From: Alphaproteobacteria bacterium | Lineage (GTDB): Bacteria > Pseudomonadota > Alphaproteobacteria > Sphingomonadales > Kordiimonadaceae | Assembly (NCBI GenBank): GCA_021774695.1 | Contig: JAJFIU010000136.1 | Span: forward strand, 1-64,000 | Direction: 5' to 3' | Length of the DNA: 64,000 nucleotides | Part shown: piece after piece, positions 1 to 9,054 of the stretch | Layout: every line of letters begins with the position of its first letter | Position numbering within the stretch: position 1 is the stretch's first letter | Notes under the pieces: generated by a model | What the model saw: the letters and a program-made list of their open reading frames with translations, nothing else | Databases searched by the model: none | Told to the model about the DNA's origin: nothing | Made by a program: the position numbers and the translations under genes

Positions 1-1250
1 GCTGTCAGCGCTTTGACCTAAAACGGGTGGAGGCGCAAACGCTGGTGGACCATTTGGCCAAACTGGTGAAGGCCGAGGATTGCACGGCCGAAGACGGTGC
101 GCTGACCCTGATCGCGCGCGCCGCCGAAGGGTCGGTCCGCGATAGCTTGTCGCTGCTGGACCAAGCCATTGCCCACGGCGCCGGCACAGTAACCGAGGCG
201 CAGGTGCGCGACATGCTCGGCCTTGCCGACCGTGCCCAAGTGTTGGATCTGTTCGAGCAGATTATGAAAGGTGAGATTGCCGCGGCACTGACCACGCTGC
301 GCCACCAATATGACAGCGGCGCAGACCCGGTGGTTGTTATTAACGATCTCTTGGAAGTGTCCCACTGGTTAACCCGGCTTAAGGTAACCCCTGACACCGG
401 CACCGATGCTTTGGTGTCTGAGGCGGAAAAAGAGCAGGGCGGCAAGATGGCGACAACGCTTGCCATGCCACATCTGACGCGCGCGTGGCAAATGCTGATG
501 AAAGGCCTGACCGAAGTACGTGTCGCGCCCAGTGCTATCGCAGCCGCCGAGATGGTTCTTATCCGGATGGCATATGCTTCTGGCCTGCCGAGCCCGGCTG
601 ATTTGGTGAAAAAACTACAGAATGCCCCTGCGCAACCGACTAGTCCCACTGTGCCTGCGGGTGGGCAAGCCCAAGGCGGCGCGTCAGCCGCTGCGCCGCA
701 ACAAGCGCCGGCAGCGCAACCGCGTTCCGCCGAAGTAGTCGCACTTCGTGCCGAGACCGTGGGCGACCATCCGCAACACCCGATGCCGGTCACTTTCGAG
801 AAAATGGTAGCGCTGTTTCAGGCCGAGAAAGAAGGCATTCTGGCGACCGTGCTGACCGATCATGTTCGTATCGTTGATTATAAGCCCGGTACCTTTTCGA
901 TCACCACTACGGGGCGGATGCCAAATGATTTTGTCATGCGCGCCAAATTGTGCCTGAAAGCTTGGACCGGGCAGGATTGGATGATCTCGATCGATAACGC
1001 CGCAGCGCCCGCCAGCACCACCCTCAAGGAACAGCACGATGCGCGCACCAAGAAGCGCCGCGAGGAAACACTGGAAGACCCTGCGGTGAAAGCGTTGCTG
1101 GGTGTGTTCCCCGAAGCACGGTTGCTGGCAGTACGCGACAAACGCTCGCTGGACGAACAGCTTGAAGAAGCGGCCGCCGCTGACGACGGATTAAGCTACG
1201 ACGATACAGAAGACGACAGCGAAGAAGACAAAAGCGAATTCGATTTTTAG
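1..1250 (+). CDS. dnaX: DNA polymerase III subunit gamma/tau, 5' truncated by window edge
   Basis: Clamp-loader ATPase subunit of the replicative polymerase. The reading frame is already open at position 3 and begins CQRFDLKRVEAQ, the CQRFD segment that in DnaX lies in the AAA+ core, so the Walker motifs are off the window. The sensor-2 region (EGSVRDSLSLLDQ) and the gamma collar domain follow. An Ala/Pro/Gln-rich linker (around 630-720) leads to the tau-type C-terminal domain, ending in an acidic tail. The GTG at 27 is internal and not the true start. ybaB follows 28 bp downstream, the usual dnaX-ybaB order. Identity is secure; only the N-terminus is missing. Confidence 0.95.
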   Translation, partial: CQRFDLKRVEAQTLVDHLAKLVKAEDCTAEDGALTLIARAAEGSVRDSLSLLDQAIAHGAGTVTEAQVRDMLGLADRAQVLDLFEQIMKGEIAAALTTLRHQYDSGADPVVVINDLLEVSHWLTRLKVTPDTGTDALVSEAEKEQGGKMATTLAMPHLTRAWQMLMKGLTEVRVAPSAIAAAEMVLIRMAYASGLPSPADLVKKLQNAPAQPTSPTVPAGGQAQGGASAAAPQQAPAAQPRSAEVVALRAETVGDHPQHPMPVTFEKMVALFQAEKEGILATVLTDHVRIVDYKPGTFSITTTGRMPNDFVMRAKLCLKAWTGQDWMISIDNAAAPASTTLKEQHDARTKKRREETLEDPAVKALLGVFPEARLLAVRDKRSLDEQLEEAAAADDGLSYDDTEDDSEEDKSEFDF

Positions 1251-1278
1251 AAATTTTTGCAATTAAGGCCTGAAACTC

Positions 1279-1602
1279 ATGGAAAATCTCACCGAAATGC
1301 TGAAAAAAGCTCAGGAAATGCAAGCCAAAATGGGCGATATGCAGTCTGGCCTTGCCGATATGATCGTTGAAGGCGAAGCCGGTGCGGGCATGGTCAAGGT
1401 TACCCTGACCGGGACAGGCGATATGAAAAATGTCTCAATTGATGACAGCCTTTTCTCCACCGAAGACCGCGAAGTGCTGGAGGACCTGATCGTCGCCGCA
1501 CACAATCAGGCCAAAGCAAAAGTGGCAGACGCAGCCGCCAAACAGATGAAAGACCTAGCCGGCGGCATGGGCCTGCCCGCTGGTTTCAAAATGCCTTTTT
1601 GA
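1279..1602 (+). CDS. ybaB: YbaB/EbfC family nucleoid-associated protein
   Basis: Small DNA-binding protein of 107 residues, the usual length for the family; homologues form dimers that coat DNA. The N-terminal coiled helix (LTEMLKKAQEMQAKMGDMQ), the central GMVKVTLTGTGDMKNVSID strand region and the C-terminal DLAGGMGLPAGFKMPF are typical. It lies between dnaX and, three genes on, recR. In most alphaproteobacteria ybaB and recR are adjacent, so the three intervening genes are unusual. It is probably cotranscribed with dnaX. Confidence 0.95.
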   Translation: MENLTEMLKKAQEMQAKMGDMQSGLADMIVEGEAGAGMVKVTLTGTGDMKNVSIDDSLFSTEDREVLEDLIVAAHNQAKAKVADAAAKQMKDLAGGMGLPAGFKMPF

Positions 1603-1615
1603 TTGGAGGGGGAAA

Positions 1616-2272
1616 ATGGCCGCAAACAAAGATTTGGTAGAATTTGTGGATCGGGCCTTGGGAAAAGGGCTAAGCCGGAATGAAATTCGTGCGGCCTTGA
1701 CTGAGGCTGGATGGGAACAGGATGAGGTGCGGAGTGCTTTGTTAGCATTCCACCAATCAGATTTCCCGGTGCCTGTCCCAAGTAAGCGATATTCGCTGGT
1801 GGCAAGAGATACAGTTTTTTATCTCTTTTTGTTTGTCGCCCTGCATCTGGCGGCTTTTGGCCTCATCGCCTTGAGTTTTGATATCCTTAATTTGGTGATG
1901 AGAGAAGCAACCGACCATTCCGACGTGTCTTATGTTGAAGCCAATGTCAGATACTGGCTGTCCTGGTGCATTGTTTTTGTTCCTGTCTATTTGTTTACAG
2001 CCTGGAAAGCAGAGGCCCGCCGCAGGTTGGATCCCAATTGCCCCATGTCCACCGGGCGGCAGTGGTTGACCTATCTGGCTTTGTTTGTCGCTAGCATGAC
2101 AGCCCTTGGTGATATGGTGGCGCTGGTTCAAAGTTTCCTCTCAGGGGACCTAAACCTACGTCTGTTCATGAAAATCGCAGTTGTTGCGGTCGTATCTGGT
2201 GCAGTGATAATTTATTATTATCGGGATATAAAATCAGCGGAAACCGGGCAGGAGATGCCTGATGAAACCTAG
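1616..2272 (+). CDS. DUF5671-type four-helix membrane protein
   Basis: Function unknown. The first 50 residues form a short helical module (FVDRALGKGLSRNEIRAALT) that resembles a small helical domain preceding the membrane part. Four hydrophobic segments follow, at about residues 65-95, 115-130, 150-170 and 185-200, in the pattern of DUF5671 proteins (ARDTVFYLFLFVALHLAAFG). The start has a GGAGGGGG ribosome site 6 bp upstream. The 3' end overlaps the next gene by 11 bp, so the two are translationally coupled. Family assignment is from remembered pattern; the function is open. Confidence 0.7.
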   Translation: MAANKDLVEFVDRALGKGLSRNEIRAALTEAGWEQDEVRSALLAFHQSDFPVPVPSKRYSLVARDTVFYLFLFVALHLAAFGLIALSFDILNLVMREATDHSDVSYVEANVRYWLSWCIVFVPVYLFTAWKAEARRRLDPNCPMSTGRQWLTYLALFVASMTALGDMVALVQSFLSGDLNLRLFMKIAVVAVVSGAVIIYYYRDIKSAETGQEMPDET

Positions 2273-2699
2273 AAAAAGCTTCGTCGTCTTTGTCGCTGTT
2301 TTTTCTATTTTGGCGCTTGGGCTGGTTTTTATTGGGGCTGGATTGATCGACTCGCCTGCGGTAATGAAGCTGCGAAAACTGGATAACCGGCGCGCGAGTG
2401 ACATCAAAGGAATGGCGATGGCCGTCGCTGATTTCTATAAGAAGAATAATGCCTTGCCGCAGAAAGTTACTGAGGTAACCGTAGGAAGGTTTTCTTTAGC
2501 CGACCCTGTGACGAGTATCTCATACCCATACCGTGTGGTTAGTGAACATATGTTTGCGCTGTGCGCAACCTTTGCGACGTCAAATCTAAAATATGGCAGA
2601 GAGACAAGTTTTTATGTGGCTGGAACCTATTATCAGTTGCATCATGACAAAGGCCAAACCTGTTTTGAATTTGATGCCCTGAAAAAAGATGCAGGTTAA
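2262..2699 (+). CDS. hypothetical membrane-anchored protein
   Basis: A 145-residue protein of unknown role. One N-terminal hydrophobic segment (about residues 8-30) follows a basic start (MKPRK), consistent with a signal anchor. The rest is predicted extracytoplasmic and contains two cysteines (CATFATSN and QTCFEFD). The stretch LRKLDNRRASDIKGMAMAV with one TM is faintly reminiscent of a pseudopilin-like fold, but the G/E prepilin motif is not clear. It overlaps the DUF5671 gene by 11 bp, and the two probably act together at the membrane. Confidence 0.6.
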   Translation: MKPRKSFVVFVAVFSILALGLVFIGAGLIDSPAVMKLRKLDNRRASDIKGMAMAVADFYKKNNALPQKVTEVTVGRFSLADPVTSISYPYRVVSEHMFALCATFATSNLKYGRETSFYVAGTYYQLHHDKGQTCFEFDALKKDAG

Positions 2700-2713
2700 T
2701 TGTGGTATAACCT

Positions 2714-2992
2714 GTGCCTAGGTTCGATCATCCCTGCTTCGTTTACCTGCTGGGCAGTATCATCGGTGGTGCGCCGAAAACCTATGTGGGCTGGACCAAT
2801 GATCTGGAAAAACGCCTTGCCGCTCACAACAGTGGTACAGGCGCCAAGTCAACGCGCGGGCGGCAGTGGATTATTCTCTATACCGAAGAGTTCAAAAACC
2901 GCTCAGATGCCATGAGCCGGGAATGGCACTTGAAACGTGACCGGAAATTCCGCAAAAAGCTTCTGGAAGACTTTTTGGCAAAGGATAGCTGA
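2714..2992 (+). CDS. GIY-YIG nuclease family protein (YhbQ/UvrC-N type)
   Basis: Single-domain GIY-YIG protein of 92 residues. The family motif appears as FVYLLGS ... [14 protein letters not shown], and the conserved Glu lies in AMSREWHLK near the C-terminus, typical of the small YhbQ-like group often annotated as putative endonucleases. The start is GTG. Its last base is the first base of recR (TGATG), so the two genes are coupled. The family suggests DNA repair or nucleic-acid cleavage; the substrate is unknown. Confidence 0.85.
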   Translation: MPRFDHPCFVYLLGSIIGGAPKTYVGWTNDLEKRLAAHNSGTGAKSTRGRQWIILYTEEFKNRSDAMSREWHLKRDRKFRKKLLEDFLAKDS

Positions 2993-3594
2993 TGCCCCGT
3001 TCCCACGGCAGTGACATTGATAAATTGATCCAGCTTTTGGCAAAATTGCCCGGCCTTGGGCCGCGCTCGGCCCGCCGGTCAGCGCTGCAAATGCTCAAGA
3101 AAAAAGACAGTGTCATGGTGCCCTTGGCCACGGCGCTCAATGATGTGGCAGCGCGCGTACAAATCTGCGAGCGGTGCGGCAACGTGGATACCCACAATCC
3201 CTGCCATGTGTGCGAAGACACCCGGCGCGACCAAACAACCCTGTGTGTGGTTGAGGAAGTGGCTGACCTGTGGGCGCTTGACCGGTCAGAAACCTACAAG
3301 GGGCTATACCATGTGCTGGGCGGCACGCTGTCGGCGCTGGACGGTGTTGGCCCCGATGACCTGAATGTTGCCGGTTTGATCAACCGTGCGGCAGGCGAGG
3401 GCGTCGTTGAAGTCATACTGGCACTTAACGCCACTGTGGACGGCCAAACCACCAGCCATTATCTGGCTGAACGGCTTGCCGACAGCGGTGTGCGCGTAAC
3501 CGCATTGGCGCACGGTGTGCCGGTGGGCGGCGAGCTTGATTATCTGGATGACGGCACGCTGGCTGCAGCGCTTCGTGCCCGTAGCCTTGTTTGA
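2992..3594 (+). CDS. recR: recombination mediator RecR
   Basis: RecR (200 residues) works with RecO and RecF to load RecA at gaps. The order is an N-terminal helix-hairpin-helix ([18 protein letters not shown]), a four-cysteine zinc finger ([16 protein letters not shown]), a Toprim domain ([15 protein letters not shown], then [11 protein letters not shown]) and a C-terminal Walker-B-like region. Length and motifs are complete. It is coupled by a 1-bp overlap to the GIY-YIG gene and ends the dnaX-led gene series. Confidence 0.97.
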   Translation: MPRSHGSDIDKLIQLLAKLPGLGPRSARRSALQMLKKKDSVMVPLATALNDVAARVQICERCGNVDTHNPCHVCEDTRRDQTTLCVVEEVADLWALDRSETYKGLYHVLGGTLSALDGVGPDDLNVAGLINRAAGEGVVEVILALNATVDGQTTSHYLAERLADSGVRVTALAHGVPVGGELDYLDDGTLAAALRARSLV

Positions 3595-3627
3595 TCACAT
3601 GGCAAGTTTGATGAATTGGACTGTTGA

Positions 3628-4008
3628 ATGAGCGAAACAATCACCCATAAAGGCGCATGCCATTGCGGCACAGTGCAGTTTGAAGTGGATGCGCCGGCAA
3701 CCCCGAATGTCAGATCGTGCACCTGTTCCATATGTGCGGCTACCGGTTTTCTGCATCTTATCGTTGAGGCGGATGCATTTCGTATTGTCGCTGGCGAGGA
3801 TAACCTGACCGAATATCGTTTTAATACCGGCGTAGCGCGCCATCTGTTCTGCAAAACTTGCGGGGTTAAGCCCTTTTATGTGCCGCGCAGCCACCCGGAC
3901 GGTTGGTCTGTCAATGCACGCTGCGTTGATAAAAGCAGTATGGACGGCATGACCATCAGCGAATTCGACGGTGCCAATTGGGAAGCCTTTATCCACCAGA
4001 TTACCTAA
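3628..4008 (+). CDS. GFA family protein (glutathione-dependent formaldehyde-activating-like)
   Basis: A 126-residue zinc protein of the GFA/CENP-V fold. The conserved cysteines are visible: CHCGTVQFEVD, then CTCSIC, then FCKTCGVKPFYVPR. The family contains formaldehyde-glutathione adduct-forming proteins, but most members are uncharacterised, so the substrate is not assigned. It follows recR after 33 bp on the same strand and may be read through from it. A stop-rich region follows downstream. Confidence 0.88.
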   Translation: MSETITHKGACHCGTVQFEVDAPATPNVRSCTCSICAATGFLHLIVEADAFRIVAGEDNLTEYRFNTGVARHLFCKTCGVKPFYVPRSHPDGWSVNARCVDKSSMDGMTISEFDGANWEAFIHQIT

Positions 4009-4426
4009 TCAGCTAATTCATAGGGAGGGGGAAAGATGGCGGTCATAGATGCGCTGTGGGCGCATGGGGGTGTATGACCGCCACCATTGTTGGTGCACTG
4101 GGGTCCGCTGATACGACAGGTGCAGGGGTGCAAGACCTGTCAGATAAATACCGTATTGCATTGGTTCAGATCAAATTGTTCTGCCGTGACGATTGCGGCG
4201 TCGCCTGTGAACATTATAATATGTTGCTCCGGAAGCGCCTGAAGTGCTTATTGCCAAACAATTTAACCGACTTGGAAGGCTACGGTCAGCGGGTCAATAT
4301 GTGACCAACGCTTTGATCATACCAAATACACGCATAAGAAGAAACTAAAACTTTATAGTTGTTTGTTAAACTACAGTTGACTGCTGTGAACCCATTTCAG
4401 TTGGACCGCGAGCCGGTACGCTATTG
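4009..4426. other. gene-poor gap between convergent genes, possible decayed ORF
   Basis: A 418-bp stretch with no convincing gene. A strong ribosome-site-like AGGGAGGGGGAAAG precedes an ATG at 4036 that reads only 13 codons to a TGA. A shifted frame starting at 4056 stays open for 82 codons but has no recognisable domain and poor codon structure. This pattern fits a frameshifted relic or chance. The last 100 bp are AT-rich (TATAGTTGTTTGTTAAAC) and run into the 3' end of dapE. Confidence 0.3.
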
Positions 4427-5569
4427 CTAAATGACAAGTCGTTTCAAAACATTCAGGTAGATATCGCTGAGTGTTTCGATGTCGCTGATCGCAACATGCT
4501 CATCAATTTTATGCATGGTCGCGCCAACGAGGCCAAATTCAACAACCGGACACATGTTTTTAATGAAGCGGGCGTCTGATGTGCCGCCGGTGGTGGAAAG
4601 CTCCGGCGTTTTGTCGATCACTGTCTGAACCGCAGTTACGACGGCATCGGAAAGCGGGCCTTTTTTGGTCAGGAAACTGTCGCCGGAAACCCACCAGTCA
4701 ATTTCATAGTCAACACCCGCTCGTTTCATTCGCCGCGTCAGCTCGGCTTGCAAGCCCTCTGGTGTAAATTCATTGTTAAACCGAACATTGAACCGCGCCT
4801 TCGCCTCAGCCGGGATAACATTGTGGCTATCGTTATCGATATCAATGTTAACAATTTCCAGATTGGAGGCTTGAAACAGCTCGTTGCCGGCGTCGAGCGG
4901 CTCTTTGTTGAGTTCGGCGAGTATGGCAACCAGGTCCGGTACCGGATTTTTCGCCGTATGGGGGTATGCCACATGGCCCTGAATGCCGTGCACCTTTAAC
5001 ATGCCGTGCAAGCTGCCGCGCCGGCCGACTTTAATCATTTGCCCCATTTCTTGCGGATTGGTCGGCTCGCCAACCAGGCAATAATCAAGGGTCTCGCCGC
5101 GCTCCTCGAGCCAGTCCAACACTTTTTTGGTGCCGTTGATTGCAGGTCCTTCTTCGTCGCCGGTGATCAACAGTGAAATTGATCCTTTTGGTGCTTCGTC
5201 CCTCAAAAGCCGGCTGACGGCAGCAACAAAAGCGGCGATGGCAGATTTCATATCCGATGCGCCGCGCCCATATAGATTGCCGTCTTTGATGTCGGCGGCA
5301 AAAGGGTCAACGCTCCAGCTGCCCGTTGCGCCCACCGGAACCACGTCAGTGTGTCCGGCGAAGCAGAAATTGGGTGCGCCAGTTCCGAGCCGTGCATACA
5401 GATTTGGCACCGGATCGGTTCCGTCTTCTTCAAAAACCAATTTATGGCAATCGAAGCCCAGAGCCGTGAGGTTCTCCGCGAGCAAATCCAGCGTATCACC
5501 GTTATCCGGTGTCACACTCGGGTGTCGGATTAGTGCCTGCGATAGCTTAATGGGGTCAATCAGGGCCAC
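4427..5569 (-). CDS. dapE: succinyl-diaminopimelate desuccinylase
   Basis: M20 metallopeptidase-family enzyme of 380 residues that hydrolyses N-succinyl-LL-diaminopimelate in the succinylase branch of DAP/lysine synthesis. Visible motifs are [12 protein letters not shown] (zinc His and Asp), [14 protein letters not shown] (bridging Asp), [15 protein letters not shown] (catalytic and zinc Glu), CLVGEPT, and a late zinc His in MHKIDEHV. It lies 3 bp downstream of dapD on the same strand, so the pathway's adjacent steps are cotranscribed. lysA, the terminal step, is elsewhere in the window at 38846. Confidence 0.97.
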   Translation of the reverse strand: MALIDPIKLSQALIRHPSVTPDNGDTLDLLAENLTALGFDCHKLVFEEDGTDPVPNLYARLGTGAPNFCFAGHTDVVPVGATGSWSVDPFAADIKDGNLYGRGASDMKSAIAAFVAAVSRLLRDEAPKGSISLLITGDEEGPAINGTKKVLDWLEERGETLDYCLVGEPTNPQEMGQMIKVGRRGSLHGMLKVHGIQGHVAYPHTAKNPVPDLVAILAELNKEPLDAGNELFQASNLEIVNIDIDNDSHNVIPAEAKARFNVRFNNEFTPEGLQAELTRRMKRAGVDYEIDWWVSGDSFLTKKGPLSDAVVTAVQTVIDKTPELSTTGGTSDARFIKNMCPVVEFGLVGATMHKIDEHVAISDIETLSDIYLNVLKRLVI

Positions 5570-5572
5570 GCG

Positions 5573-6418
5573 TCAGTCTCGCAGCAAATCATTGACGGAT
5601 GTCTTGGCCCGCGTTTGCTCGTCAACCCGCTTTACAATTACGGCGCAAGACAGGCTTGGGCCCGGTGTGCCGTCGGGCAGCGGTTTCCCCGGAAGGCTGC
5701 CAGGCACAACAACGCTGTAAGCAGGTACACGGCCTCTGAATATCTCGCCGGTTGCGCGGTCAATAATTTTTGTCGATGCGGTGATGAAAACGCCCATCGA
5801 AATAACCGAGCCTTCTTCGACGATAACACCCTCAACAACTTCAGACCGTGCGCCGATGAAGCAATTGTCTTCGATAATCGTAGGGTTGGCCTGCAAAGGC
5901 TCCAACACGCCGCCAATGCCCGCGCCAGCCGAGACATGAACATGAGCACCAACTTGAGCGCAACTACCAACACTGGCCCAGGTGTCAACCATCGTGCCCT
6001 GGCCCACATGGGCGCCCAAGTTTACAAACGAAGGCATGAGAACCACATCTTTTGAGATATAGGCCGAGCGGCGCACGATTGAGCCGGGTACAGCGCGAAA
6101 GCCAGCAGCTTTAAACTCTGCAGCGCCCCAACCCTCAAATTTACTGGGAACTTTGTCCCACCAATTGGTGTCGTTGCCCGCACCGCCAGCTATTAGCTCC
6201 ATATCGTTCAGCCGGAATGACAATAGAACAGCTTTTTTCAGCCACTGATGCACCTGCCACCGGCCATCTGTTTTGCTGGCAACACGAAGGGTGCCGCTGT
6301 CCAGTAAATCAAGAGCTGAATTTACGGCTTCGCGTACGGCCCCTGTGGTGTCGCTGCTGATAGTATCGCGCGCATCGAATGCCTCGGATATGGTTGCCTC
6401 TAACTGGGAATAGTTCAT
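5573..6418 (-). CDS. dapD: 2,3,4,5-tetrahydropyridine-2,6-dicarboxylate N-succinyltransferase
   Basis: DapD (281 residues) transfers succinyl from succinyl-CoA to tetrahydrodipicolinate. The N-terminal helical domain is followed by a left-handed beta-helix of hexapeptide repeats ([58 protein letters not shown]). It opens the dapD-dapE pair. The ATG has an AAGGG site about 7 bp upstream. The next gene upstream, a HAD nucleotidase, is 110 bp away, so a promoter may sit in that gap. Confidence 0.97.
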   Translation of the reverse strand: MNYSQLEATISEAFDARDTISSDTTGAVREAVNSALDLLDSGTLRVASKTDGRWQVHQWLKKAVLLSFRLNDMELIAGGAGNDTNWWDKVPSKFEGWGAAEFKAAGFRAVPGSIVRRSAYISKDVVLMPSFVNLGAHVGQGTMVDTWASVGSCAQVGAHVHVSAGAGIGGVLEPLQANPTIIEDNCFIGARSEVVEGVIVEEGSVISMGVFITASTKIIDRATGEIFRGRVPAYSVVVPGSLPGKPLPDGTPGPSLSCAVIVKRVDEQTRAKTSVNDLLRD

Positions 6419-6528
6419 TGCAGAACCCTTTATAAAACGCTGCCATACTTGGGCGTAAATCGGTGATCAAAAAGCTGGCAAACAATAGCGTCCCTGCCTT
6501 TGAAGTCAATGCATCCACTGATGCTGTT

Positions 6529-7245
6529 TTATGATTTTTGGCGTGTGATGTGGCCGTCCAACCAACCGTGCAGGCTATTTGTCTCAGCATGGACTTTTGC
6601 CGCGTCATAATCTGCCTCGCCCCATACGCTGCCGGTATTGATCCAAACCGTTGCCATGCCAAGCCCGTGGGCTGGTATAAGGTTGCGAACCATGTCCTCA
6701 AACATGATGGCTCGCTTAGGGTCCACGCCGTACCGGCGCAGAAATAAATCATATACATGTGGTTTTGGTTTGGGTGCCAGTTCGGCGGCATGAATATCAA
6801 ATATACCTTCGAACAGGTCGGCAATTCCCAGCCGGTTCAGCACTCGCTCGGCGTAGGGTAGGTCTGCGTTGGTGAAAACCAGCCGCCGCCCATCTAAGGA
6901 TTGCAGCGTCTTGCGCAGCGCAGGATCATCGGCAATTGGAGACAGGTCTATATCATGCACGCTGTCCAAGTAATGTTGGGGATCGATACTATGGTTGGCC
7001 ATTAGCCCGCCCAGGGTTGTGCCGTGCTCCAGCAAATAGCCTTTTTGAATCTTGCGCGCAGCCACCGGGTCCAAACTGAGTAAATTTTGAACATATTCGC
7101 CGATTTTTACGTCAACTTGCGAGAACAAATTGCTTTCTGCCGGGTACAGAGTGTTGTCCAGATCAAACACGAAAACATCGCGGTTCTCGGAAAAAACCGG
7201 GTGATCTTGTCCTAACGTTTCATCAGCAACAGCTTTGTGCGGCAT
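6529..7245 (-). CDS. pyrimidine 5'-nucleotidase (HAD superfamily, YjjG/SDT1-like)
   Basis: HAD phosphatase of about 238 residues. The nucleophile motif is FVFDLDNTLYPAE; motif II is LVFTNADLPYAERVLNRL; the later Lys lies in AELAPKPKPHVY and the acidic motif in AIMFEDMVRNLIPAHGLGM. Homologues next to dapD in alphaproteobacteria are annotated as pyrimidine 5'-nucleotidases. I chose the ATG at 7245, which has AGGA 6 bp upstream; an in-frame ATG at 7260 would add five residues. It heads the minus-strand group with dapD and dapE. Exact substrate is inferred from family only. Confidence 0.88.
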   Translation of the reverse strand: MPHKAVADETLGQDHPVFSENRDVFVFDLDNTLYPAESNLFSQVDVKIGEYVQNLLSLDPVAARKIQKGYLLEHGTTLGGLMANHSIDPQHYLDSVHDIDLSPIADDPALRKTLQSLDGRRLVFTNADLPYAERVLNRLGIADLFEGIFDIHAAELAPKPKPHVYDLFLRRYGVDPKRAIMFEDMVRNLIPAHGLGMATVWINTGSVWGEADYDAAKVHAETNSLHGWLDGHITRQKS

Positions 7246-7389
7246 TATTGGTCCTATCATATGACCTGATTGGTGATCTGGTTTGGCATTTGAGATGGCA
7301 GTACGAATGATTTGCCGATGTTAAAACAACTTTAACTGTGTGGTCTTACCGTATGTCGGGAACAGTTTCCAGTTAAGTGATCAAAGCGA

Positions 7390-9054
7390 ATGCTGAAGTT
7401 TCGAAAAAACAACCATAATCTGTCGCCGACATTGGCGAAATCCACCGTTTGTGCAATTTCGGTTGGCCTGAGCGGCCGCGTTGTCGACAATAGCAGCAAC
7501 GCATTTCCTTTATTGAAATCGTGGGAAGCGCAAAATTCGGAGCTCGTGTCGCTTTATGATGCGGTTAAACTTAATCGGTCGGTGGCAGAGGAGCGGATGA
7601 CCCTGCCCGACGGCACCCGTTATTCACTAACCGGCGTTTATTTTGCCGATCGGGTTATGATTACGGCGCGAGATACCACCATGTCGGACCGGATGACCGA
7701 AGCTCTTCTGGAAAGCAGGGGCATGTTCAAAGGTTTGCTGGACCGGGCTGTCGATTTTTGTTTTGAAGTGGACGAAAACAGGGCCTTTAGATTTGTGTCT
7801 CCAGATCAGGCTTTTGGTCAAAAACTGGAAAGCTGGATTGGGCGGTCAGCAGACGATATTTTTTGGCAGAACGCCAAAGTGCCATCCCGGAATCCATTTG
7901 CTTCGAAGAAAGCCCACACATTTGATGAAGTGCATGTCGACTTTGGCCTCGGCGAAAAATACTGGGTCAGCTTTTCCGTTGAACCCGTTCATTCACGCGA
8001 TAACAAGATTAAGGGTGTCAGGGGTGTGTGCCGCGACGTCTCAGCGCAAGTGGCAGCCGACCGCCAGACTCGTTTGGATAATTTGCGAATGAGCATTCAG
8101 CAGCGAATCGTTAGTTTAATCAACACAACTGAAACTTCAGAGAGCCTGTTGGACAGCGCCTCAACTGAATTGATGGATGTATTACGAGCCGACCTGGTTT
8201 GGTCCGTTGTTAAGTTTCCCGAAGGTTTGGTGCCAGCAGCAATCTGCGGTGAAGCCGCGGTGAAACCCAATATTGAAGAAATATGGAAAAAACTGGCACT
8301 GGCCGCAGACCCTATCATTCAGGTTGAGGATGAGGGCCGCAGTCATTTAGCGGTTCGCCTGGAGGAAGCTGGTAGCGGTATTGGAATGTTTGTTATATGC
8401 CGCGATACAACGGTCTACCCTTGGGCGGAACATGAAAAATCCTTGCTGGCAGACATTACCGGGTCGCTGGCGGCGGCTTTCGGCAAAGCGCAGCTTATCA
8501 ATAAATTGCAGCGGCTGTCCTCGCTGGACGAACTATCCGGCATTATGAACCGGCGCGCTTTTGTCGAATCGGTTGAACGGCGATTGCGCCATCAATGTCG
8601 GTCGGGTCAATCGGGCTGTTTGCTGTTTGTCGACCTTGATCACTTCAAACAAGTTAATGACACGCTGGGTCATAAGGCCGGTGACGTTGCGATTAAAATG
8701 GTGGCGCAAAAAATGCAGACGCTAGTACGTTCTTGCGATTTTGTCGGCAGGTACGGTGGTGATGAATTCGTCCTGTGGCTGGAAGATATTTCTCCGGCCG
8801 ATGCGGCACTGAAGGCAAGAGCCCTTATCGACGCGATGCCGAAGATTAGAGAAGAAATTGGCGCAGAGCATCTGGAATTGTCAGCATCTGTCGGCGTTTG
8901 CTCCTCTACTCCGGGATCAGATCTGAATTTCGCGGGTTTGGCGGAACGAGCCGATGCCGCACTCTATGAAGTTAAAAAAGCTGGGCGAAGCAATGTGGCG
9001 ATTGCACCCGAAATAGGTGAGCCGCAAAAAGTGATGGCGGGAGGGGTGGCCTGA
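7390..9054 (+). CDS. diguanylate cyclase with PAS and GAF-like sensory regions
   Basis: A 554-residue signalling protein. The N-terminal half holds PAS-like segments (about 30-110 and 115-220, including FCFEVDENRAFRFVSPD and GVRGVCRDVSAQ). A GAF-like region follows (about 235-375), then a C-terminal GGDEF domain with an intact GGDEF signature (GRYGGDEFVLW). An RSCD motif five residues upstream fits the RxxD inhibitory site for c-di-GMP feedback. No transmembrane segment is evident, so it should be cytoplasmic. It overlaps the DUF2336 gene by 1 bp, which suggests joint expression. The sensed ligand is unknown. Confidence 0.92.
   Translation: MLKFRKNNHNLSPTLAKSTVCAISVGLSGRVVDNSSNAFPLLKSWEAQNSELVSLYDAVKLNRSVAEERMTLPDGTRYSLTGVYFADRVMITARDTTMSDRMTEALLESRGMFKGLLDRAVDFCFEVDENRAFRFVSPDQAFGQKLESWIGRSADDIFWQNAKVPSRNPFASKKAHTFDEVHVDFGLGEKYWVSFSVEPVHSRDNKIKGVRGVCRDVSAQVAADRQTRLDNLRMSIQQRIVSLINTTETSESLLDSASTELMDVLRADLVWSVVKFPEGLVPAAICGEAAVKPNIEEIWKKLALAADPIIQVEDEGRSHLAVRLEEAGSGIGMFVICRDTTVYPWAEHEKSLLADITGSLAAAFGKAQLINKLQRLSSLDELSGIMNRRAFVESVERRLRHQCRSGQSGCLLFVDLDHFKQVNDTLGHKAGDVAIKMVAQKMQTLVRSCDFVGRYGGDEFVLWLEDISPADAALKARALIDAMPKIREEIGAEHLELSASVGVCSSTPGSDLNFAGLAERADAALYEVKKAGRSNVAIAPEIGEPQKVMAGGVA

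Noticed and set aside
4056-4304. 82-codon plus-strand frame as a gene
   Set aside because: No ribosome site at its own start, no domain, and Cys-rich unusual composition; kept only as part of a possible relic.
5127-5720. 197-codon plus-strand frame across dapE/dapD
   Set aside because: Lies opposite well-supported dapE and dapD; a shadow of their codon pattern.
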